Assembly: GCF_004006235.1 (NCBI RefSeq) | Contig: NZ_CP034753.1 | Coordinates: forward strand, 3,844,001-3,908,000 | Origin: Agromyces sp. LHK192 | GTDB lineage: Bacteria; Actinomycetota; Actinomycetes; Actinomycetales; Microbacteriaceae | Direction of reading: 5' to 3' | Length of the DNA: 64,000 bases | Part shown: piece after piece, positions 58,376 to 64,000 of the stretch | Position numbering within the stretch: the stretch's first letter is position 1 | How the letters are laid out: each line of letters starts with the position of its first letter | Position numbers and translations under genes: made by a program | The notes under the pieces: model-generated | Database searches by the model: none | Told to the model about the DNA's origin: nothing | Seen by the model: the letters and a program-made list of their open reading frames with translations, nothing else

Positions 58376-61072
58376 TCACGCCCGGGCGTGCCGTGCCCGC
58401 CGGATCGCCTTCTCGACCTCGACGAAGACCGGGACGATCAGTGCGAGTCCGATGCATGTCAGCCACTGGCCGCCGTCGAGGCTCGTCGTCCCGACGAACC
58501 GCTGCATGAACCCGAGCTCGACCGCGGCGACGGTGAGCGCGACCGGGATGGACAGCCACTTGATCGCGGTGAGGATCGGCGGCCCGAGGCCGCTCTCCGG
58601 GTCGCGGCGCATCACCAGACCGCTGAGGACGGCGCCGAAGGCGGCGACGACGAACGCCATGGTCACGGGCGGGTTCGGTTCAGTCGAGCTGAGCTGGTCG
58701 GGCGCGATCAGGAGCGGGATCAGGGTCGCCACGAACAGCACGCCGCCATAGAGGAACCAGCGCGTCACCGCCGCGCCGTTCGCGATCGTCTTCTTGGGGT
58801 CGCGCGGCGGTTTCTGCATGATCCCGTCGGGCGTCGGGTCGAGCAGGATCGCGATCACCGGGAAGATGGCGACGAAGAAGTTGAGGAACAGCACCATGAT
58901 CGGGGTCAGCGGCACCCCGTCGTTGATGCCGAACAGGCTGGCGACCAGGAACAGCAGCACGAGGGAGAACAGCTGCGACATCTGGAACCGCACGTAGCTG
59001 ACGATCTTCTCGTAGATCGCGCGGCCCAGGCGCACCGCCGTGACCAAGGTGCCGAAGTTGTCGTCGACGAGGATCATCTTCCCGGCCTGCTTGGTCACCT
59101 CGCTGCCCGAACCCATGGCCACGCCGATGTCGGCCTGCTTGAGCGCCGCCGCATCGTTGACCGCGTCGCCGGTCATCGCGACGACCGCACCCTGCTCCTG
59201 CATGAGGCGGGCGAGCCGGAGCTTGTCCTCGGGCGTGACGCGACCGAAGACGTGGAGGTGCGGGAGGGCGGCCTTCAGTTCGTCGTCCGACATCGCCTGC
59301 AGGTCGGCACCGCTCGCCGCCCCGTCGCCGAGGCCGAGCTGGGCGCCGATCGCGGCCGCGGTGATCGCGTGGTCGCCCGTGATCATCCGGACCTCGATGC
59401 CGGCCTCCTTCGCGATGCGGACGGCCTCCTTCGACGACGGCCGGAGCGGGTCGATGATGCCGACGAGGCCGACGAACACGAGGTCGCCGATCATGGCCAT
59501 GGGGTCGACCTCGATCGGCGTGCCCTCGGGGATCCGCCGGTACGCGAAGGCGAGCACGCGCAGGCCGCGTTCCGACAGGCTCCGGTTCGCGTCCAGGATC
59601 GCTTCGCGCTGCTCGGCGATCGGCACGGGCCCGTCGGCGGTCGCGATGCTGCCGCAGCGATCCAGCACGACGTCGGGGCCGCCCTTGACGAACACCACGG
59701 AGCCCGTGCCCACCTCACCGGGGACGGTGTGGAACGTTCCCATGAACTTGTAGGCCGAGTCGAACGGCACGACGGCCAGCCGCGGGTGGGCGGCACGGGT
59801 CAGTTCCGCGTCGACGCCCATCTTCGCCGCGAGCACCACGAGGGCGGCCTCCGTCGGGTCCCCGACCACGGCGCCGTCGTCGGAGACGGTGGCGTCGCTG
59901 CAGAGCGCGAGCCCCGAGGCGAGCATCGTGAAGTCGCGCCTCGGCTCGACGGTCGCGCCCCGGATCTCCCCGGACTTCTCGTACCCGCTGCCCGACACGG
60001 TGAACCAGGCTCCGCGGAAGTACAGCGACTCGACCGTCATCTCGTTCATGGTGAGCGTGCCGGTCTTGTCGGAGTTGATCGAGCTCGTCGCCCCGAGGGT
60101 CTCCACGTCGGTGAGGTTCTTCACGACGGCGCGGTGCTCCGCCAGTTGCCTGGCGCCGTACGACAGCATCGCCTGCACGAACGAGGGCATGCCCGTCGGA
60201 ATGGCCGAGATGGCCATCGAGATCCCGAGCAGGATGACCGACGCGACCTCCTGGCCCCTGAGCAGCCCGGTGATCACGATGACCGCGACCGCGCCCCAGG
60301 CGATCCACCCGAGCACGCCCGTCAGGGAGTCGAGTTCGCGCTGCAGCGGCGACTTGGCCGGCTTCACCGCCGACAGCATCGACGCGATCCGGCCCATCTG
60401 GGTCGTCATGCCGGTGTCGGTCACCAAGACGCTCGCGGTGCCCCGGGTGACCTGCGTGTTCTGGAACACCATGTTCGATCGATCGCCGAGCGTCGTGTCG
60501 GGGTCGTCGATCGTGCCGGCGTCCTTGGGGATCGGCGCGCTCTCGCCGGTGAGCGCGGCCTCCTGCGTCTCGAGCGTGGCCGACCGCAGGATCCGCCCGT
60601 CGGCGGGCACGATGTCGCCGGCCTCGAGGGCGAGCAGGTCGCCCGGCACGAGGGTCGTCGCATCCACCTGCACGAGTCCGCCGCCGCGGATGACGCGCGC
60701 CTGCGGGATCTGCATCTTCGCCAGCGCGTCGACCGAGGCCTTCGCCTTCATCTCCTGCCTCGTGCCGAGCACGACGTTGAGCACGACCAGCGCGCCGACG
60801 AGGATGCCGACGCTCACCTGGGCGATGAGCAGGCTCACGATCGCCACGACGACGAGCATGATGTTCATCGGGTCGGCGAGCTGGCGCAGGGCGACCTGCC
60901 AGACCGAGGGCGCCGGTTCCGCGGCGATCGCATTGGGCCCGTGCTCGGCGAGCCTGCGCGCGGCCTCGTCCGCACTCAGCCCACGGCCGAGGTCGCTCCC
61001 GAGCGCGGCCACGACCTCGTCGGGCTCCTCCGTGTACCAGGGCCGCGTCGGCGGCGTCTCGACGTCGGTCAC
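58376..61072 (-). CDS. P-type ATPase (P2-like) with altered ion-binding motifs
   Basis: An 898-residue HAD-type pump. Cation_ATPase_N domain, actuator TGES (residues 175-178), phosphorylation site DKTGTLT at Asp335, nucleotide-binding KGGPDVV, and hinge TGDAVNDAAAL (normally TGDGVNDAPAL). The helix-4 motif, PEGLP in Ca/Na/K pumps, is PTGMP here with Thr293 in place of the ion-binding Glu, and helix 6 reads LNFFVAIFPVIA where an N-x3-D signature is expected. About ten membrane helices. Ion specificity cannot be assigned. GTG 61070-61072 lies 7 bp after the DUF7144 stop, in the same operon. Confidence 0.9.
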   Translation of the reverse strand: MTDVETPPTRPWYTEEPDEVVAALGSDLGRGLSADEAARRLAEHGPNAIAAEPAPSVWQVALRQLADPMNIMLVVVAIVSLLIAQVSVGILVGALVVLNVVLGTRQEMKAKASVDALAKMQIPQARVIRGGGLVQVDATTLVPGDLLALEAGDIVPADGRILRSATLETQEAALTGESAPIPKDAGTIDDPDTTLGDRSNMVFQNTQVTRGTASVLVTDTGMTTQMGRIASMLSAVKPAKSPLQRELDSLTGVLGWIAWGAVAVIVITGLLRGQEVASVILLGISMAISAIPTGMPSFVQAMLSYGARQLAEHRAVVKNLTDVETLGATSSINSDKTGTLTMNEMTVESLYFRGAWFTVSGSGYEKSGEIRGATVEPRRDFTMLASGLALCSDATVSDDGAVVGDPTEAALVVLAAKMGVDAELTRAAHPRLAVVPFDSAYKFMGTFHTVPGEVGTGSVVFVKGGPDVVLDRCGSIATADGPVPIAEQREAILDANRSLSERGLRVLAFAYRRIPEGTPIEVDPMAMIGDLVFVGLVGIIDPLRPSSKEAVRIAKEAGIEVRMITGDHAITAAAIGAQLGLGDGAASGADLQAMSDDELKAALPHLHVFGRVTPEDKLRLARLMQEQGAVVAMTGDAVNDAAALKQADIGVAMGSGSEVTKQAGKMILVDDNFGTLVTAVRLGRAIYEKIVSYVRFQMSQLFSLVLLFLVASLFGINDGVPLTPIMVLFLNFFVAIFPVIAILLDPTPDGIMQKPPRDPKKTIANGAAVTRWFLYGGVLFVATLIPLLIAPDQLSSTEPNPPVTMAFVVAAFGAVLSGLVMRRDPESGLGPPILTAIKWLSIPVALTVAAVELGFMQRFVGTTSLDGGQWLTCIGLALIVPVFVEVEKAIRRARHARA

Positions 61073-61079
61073 GGCGCGG

Positions 61080-61481
61080 CTACCGCGCGGCCTTCATCTC
61101 GCGGCCGTGGACCAGGAGTGCGTAGATCACCAGCACGTCGAGTGCGATCACGATCAGCGACCACCACGGCTGCGCCGGGATGGTGAAGAGGTGCCCGACC
61201 GCGCTCAGGCCCGCGAGGACCACGGCGGTGATGCGGGCCCACGTCTGGCCGGCGTAGAGCGCGATGGCCGTGAGCACCAGCAGCAGGCCGATGATCAGCG
61301 TCCACCAGCCCCAGCCCTGGATGTCGAACACGAACAGCGTCCCGTCGACCACGAAGTACGCGCTGTCGGGAGCGAGGATCGCGACGAACCCCTGGATCGT
61401 GTCGAAGATCCCGGCGATGAGCAGGATGGTGGCGGCGAAGTAGCCCCAGCCGATCCAGCCGGTCGCAGTGGTGTCGGTCAT
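61080..61481 (-). CDS. DUF7144 family membrane protein
   Basis: A 133-residue protein with four membrane segments. GWGYFAATILLIAGIFDTIQ at the start, WGWWTLIIGLLLVLTAIALY, and PWWSLIVIALDVLVIYALLV with a short charged tail match the actinobacterial DUF7144 family. Function unknown. GAGGAG lies ~8 bases before the ATG at 61479-61481. It leads an apparent two-gene operon with the P-type ATPase, suggesting an accessory role, which is inference only. Confidence 0.85.
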   Translation of the reverse strand: MTDTTATGWIGWGYFAATILLIAGIFDTIQGFVAILAPDSAYFVVDGTLFVFDIQGWGWWTLIIGLLLVLTAIALYAGQTWARITAVVLAGLSAVGHLFTIPAQPWWSLIVIALDVLVIYALLVHGREMKAAR

Positions 61482-61632
61482 GTCTGTGCTCCTCACGTCG
61501 GCGCCTCGGAACGGCCGGGCCGGAGGGCCCGCACGCCGCACGATATTCGCGCGTGCAAGGGCCGCACGTCATGCTCGCAGGGTGAGACGCGGCGTCGCCC
61601 GAGCGGCGGCCGGATGGGCCGCGCGGCGGCTC

Positions 61633-62847
61633 CTAGGCCGGTTCCCCGGTTCCCGGGGCATCCGAACCCGACGTCGATCCGGCGCCCGGATGCCTCCGGC
61701 TGCGCCGCTCGGCCTTCGCCGCGGCATCCTCGGCCTCCATCATCCGCTTCGCCTCGTCGAAGTCGCCGAGCGCGGGCTTGACCCAGGCGAGGTTCGGGTT
61801 CGAGTCGACGAGCAGCAGCCGGACCAGGAGTGTGAGCGGGATCGCCAGGATCGCGCCCATCGGCCCGAGCACGACCGCCCAGAACAGCACCGAGAAGAAG
61901 GTGATCGTCTGGTTCAGCGAGACCGCATTGCCGACGACGCGAGGCTGGATCATCGACTGGATGACGGCGTTGATGACGCCGTACACGACGATCACGGCGA
62001 TGACCATCGGCCATCCGCCCACGAGTGCACCGAACACGATGGGCGGGATGATCGCGATGAAGTAGCCGACGTTCGGGATGAAGCTGCACAGGAACGCGAG
62101 CACACCCCACAGCGCGGCGCCGGGGACGCCGAGCAACAGGAGCGCGAGCCAGTTCACGACGCCCTGCGCGATGCCGAGCATGGTGGTGACCACCATGTAT
62201 CGCCGCACGCCGATCGTGTAGGCGACGCTCGCGGTGGCCAGGCGCGGCTTGCGCGGGTAGAGGTTGGTGACGAGGGTGCGCGCGTAGGTCGAGTCCATCG
62301 CCATGAGCAGCACCATGGTCAGCAGGATCACCGCGGCGGCGACGAACCCCGTCGCGCTGCCGACCACGCCGCCGATGACGTCGAGCACCTTGCCCGGATC
62401 GAGCCAGTCGGTGATCTGCGTGATGTGCTGCTGGCCGACGCCCAGGCTCGAGAGCCAGGCGCCGACGTTCGAGATCCATTCGTCGAACTCGGCCGTGTAC
62501 TGGGGCAGCAGCGCAAGGAACTGCGCGAACGAGAAGAAGAACGCGAAGACGAACGCACCGAGCAGGAGCGCGACCGCGAGGATCATCGCGAGCGAGGCGA
62601 CGCCCCTCGGCACCCCGCGCGCCTCGAGCCACGCGCGCAACGGGTAGGCGCAGATCGTCAGCACGACGGCGAAGAACGACCACACGAAGATGTCGGCGAT
62701 CGCGGCGAGGCCGAATGCGGCGACGGTGCCGCCCGCGAGGGCCAGCATGATGAACGCGCCGCGGTGCTCGGTCGCCGTCTCCGCCGCGACCTCCGGCTCC
62801 GCGGGCTCGGGCTCGGGCTCGGACGCCTTACGTCGGTTCCACCACAC
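61633..62847 (-). CDS. AI-2E family transporter
   Basis: A 404-residue permease of the AI-2E/UPF0118 family: paired membrane helices near the N-terminus, a soluble middle part, and the C-terminal block with GVPGAALWGVLAFLCSFIPN and NVGYFIAIIPPIVFGALVGG that marks the family. Members export small molecules or ions (Na+/H+ in some), with quorum-signal export shown for few. GTG 62845-62847 lies inside the end of the upstream paralogue (20-bp overlap) with GGGAGGGA eight bases before it. C-terminal tail is basic. Confidence 0.9.
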   Translation of the reverse strand: MWWNRRKASEPEPEPAEPEVAAETATEHRGAFIMLALAGGTVAAFGLAAIADIFVWSFFAVVLTICAYPLRAWLEARGVPRGVASLAMILAVALLLGAFVFAFFFSFAQFLALLPQYTAEFDEWISNVGAWLSSLGVGQQHITQITDWLDPGKVLDVIGGVVGSATGFVAAAVILLTMVLLMAMDSTYARTLVTNLYPRKPRLATASVAYTIGVRRYMVVTTMLGIAQGVVNWLALLLLGVPGAALWGVLAFLCSFIPNVGYFIAIIPPIVFGALVGGWPMVIAVIVVYGVINAVIQSMIQPRVVGNAVSLNQTITFFSVLFWAVVLGPMGAILAIPLTLLVRLLLVDSNPNLAWVKPALGDFDEAKRMMEAEDAAAKAERRSRRHPGAGSTSGSDAPGTGEPA

Positions 62848-63988
62848 GTGGGTTCCCTCCCTCGGTCTTCGGGTTCCCCGACAGGCGCAGGAGCGTCGCC
62901 GCCCGCGAATCGGGTTCGAGCAGCAGTGCGCGCACGAGCAGCGTGAGGGGGATCGAGAGGATGGCCCCGATCGGGCCGATCACGAACGCCCAGAACACCA
63001 CCGAGACGAACGAGAGCGTGAGGCTGAGGTCGACGGCGTCGCTGACGAACTTCGGCTGCACGAGCACCTGCAGCGTCACGTTGATCACGCAGTAGGCCAG
63101 CACGACCACGAGCGCGAGCGGCCACCCGCCCACGACGAGTGCGAGCACCGCCGGCGGGATCAGCCCGATCACGAAGCCGATGTTCGGGATGAAGTTGGTC
63201 ACGAACGCGAGGATGGCCCACACGATCGGGATCGGGATGCCGATCGCCCACAGCACGAGCCCGTCGAGCACCGCGACGATGAGGCCGAAGGTCGCGTTCA
63301 CGACGTAGTACCGGCGCACCCCGCTGAAGTACCGGGTGCCGATGCCGTCGGCCGCGGCGCTGCCGAAGACGGTTCCCGCGCGGCCGAAGCGCGCGGCATC
63401 CGCCGCCATGAAGATCACGTAGGCGAGCACGAAGAAGAACGCCGTGGCGACCCCCAGCACGGCGTCGGCCGTCGACGTCGCGAACGACACCAGGGTGCCC
63501 GCGTCGAGCAGTGACGTCGCAGCACCGGATGCCGCGTCCGAGAGGCCCGCGGCGGCGGCGGCCTCGCTGATGGCCTCGGCCGTGGCCCGCAGCTCGTCGG
63601 CATAGTCGGGGAGCATCCCGATGAACTGGGCGGAGGCGAAGACGAGCAGGAGCGCCAGGAATCCGAGGATCAGGTACGCCACCACGATCACCGCGGTCGT
63701 CGCGAGCCAGCGCGGCCAGCCACGACGTTCGAGCGGATGCCGCACCGGGTGGGCGATGATCGTCACGACCGCTCCGAGTGCGAGCGGACCGAGGATGTCG
63801 CGGGCCAGCCAGATGCCGACGAACACGATGATCGCCGCGGCCGTCGCGAGCAGGAGTCGCGTGCCGCGCGAGAGCCCGACCGGCTCGGCCCGGACCGCCG
63901 GGGCCATCGGGGCGGGCGGGGCGGCGGCCGCCGGACTCGTCCCGTCCGTCTCCGTGTCGCCCACCTCGTCGCCCACCGTGTCGCCCAC
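62828..63988 (-). CDS. AI-2E family transporter (paralogue)
   Basis: A 386-residue permease paralogous to the next gene: LGFLALLLVFASAQFIGMLP and WAILAFVTNFIPNIGFVIGL correspond to the same segments in the downstream copy. An acidic, Ala/Pro-rich N-terminal ~40 residues precede the first helix. GTG 63986-63988 has GGAG eight bases upstream, right at the window end; the frame stays open to the edge, so a slightly longer protein cannot be ruled out. Same operon as the downstream copy. Confidence 0.87.
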   Translation of the reverse strand: MGDTVGDEVGDTETDGTSPAAAAPPAPMAPAVRAEPVGLSRGTRLLLATAAAIIVFVGIWLARDILGPLALGAVVTIIAHPVRHPLERRGWPRWLATTAVIVVAYLILGFLALLLVFASAQFIGMLPDYADELRATAEAISEAAAAAGLSDAASGAATSLLDAGTLVSFATSTADAVLGVATAFFFVLAYVIFMAADAARFGRAGTVFGSAAADGIGTRYFSGVRRYYVVNATFGLIVAVLDGLVLWAIGIPIPIVWAILAFVTNFIPNIGFVIGLIPPAVLALVVGGWPLALVVVLAYCVINVTLQVLVQPKFVSDAVDLSLTLSFVSVVFWAFVIGPIGAILSIPLTLLVRALLLEPDSRAATLLRLSGNPKTEGGNPRVVEPT

Positions 63989-64000
63989 CTCAGAAGCTCC

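Overview
The window looks like chromosomal DNA of a high-GC Gram-positive actinobacterium, most likely a member of the Microbacteriaceae. This is inferred from the strongly GC-rich codon use, the constant GGATGCC/GGCATCC heptamer, the actinobacterial families present (DUF6421, DUF6325, DUF2252, DUF2510, DUF7144, HspR-type ClpB control) and many apparently leaderless genes with a TANNNT -10 box about 6 bases before the start codon. No rRNA, tRNA, transposase, phage or CRISPR locus was seen. About 61 protein genes fill the window, and only two gene-free gaps reach about 300 bases (35917-36218 and 42037-42352).

Layout. 1-2.4 kb: end of a sulfonate/nitrate-type ABC importer (ATPase, binding lipoprotein, permease). 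2.5-4.1 kb: ArsR-type regulator divergent from an OsmC protein fused to two ACT-like domains. 4.4-9.6 kb: acetyl-CoA synthetase, a membrane protein, and a DUF6421 protein overlapping an SDR oxidoreductase. 9.6-11.4 kb: two paralogous exported proteins with a Cys/Trp-rich domain I do not recognise. 11.5-16.8 kb: MFS transporter, small membrane proteins, PIG-L deacetylase, alpha/beta hydrolase, arginase-fold protein. 16.8-18.8 kb: glycolate-oxidase-like flavoprotein with an EXPERA-type membrane protein. 18.9-23.7 kb: VOC and TetR genes, an autoregulated ArsR-SRPBCC-reductase cassette, a NarL-type two-component system, a DUF2510 protein. 23.7-33.7 kb: MFS, cupin, ABC exporter, threonine-aldolase-like enzyme, nitroreductase, MFS with divergent MarR, alcohol dehydrogenase. 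33.7-36.2 kb: a cell-surface protein with three identical cell-wall-binding repeats, lower GC than its surroundings, behind a highly structured 5' leader. 36.2-42.0 kb: membrane protein, carboxylesterase, MFS, and a ClpB lacking the N-terminal domain under a HspR/HAIR-like box. 42.3-44.9 kb: luciferase-like oxidoreductase, a YceI protein bracketed by two copies of a 60-bp palindromic element, and a Ddn-type nitroreductase-family protein. 45.0-48.2 kb: a tightly overlapping type III polyketide synthase / methyltransferase / flavin hydroxylase operon resembling srsABC of Streptomyces, which makes methylated phenolic lipids. 48.3-51.0 kb: SHOCT and DUF6325 pair, then a secreted pectate lyase with two LacI-type operators around its promoter. 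51.2-57.9 kb: DUF998-like protein, DUF2252 protein, EmrB/QacA-type exporter, large LuxR (LAL) regulator. 58.0-64.0 kb: small hypothetical protein, a P-type ATPase with altered ion-site motifs, DUF7144 protein, and two tandem AI-2E family permeases.

The most unusual signals are the dispersed intergenic palindromes, the genome-style heptamer, the three-way-junction leader before the surface protein, the paralogous Cys/Trp-rich exported domain, the OsmC-ACT-ACT fusion and the non-canonical P-type ATPase.
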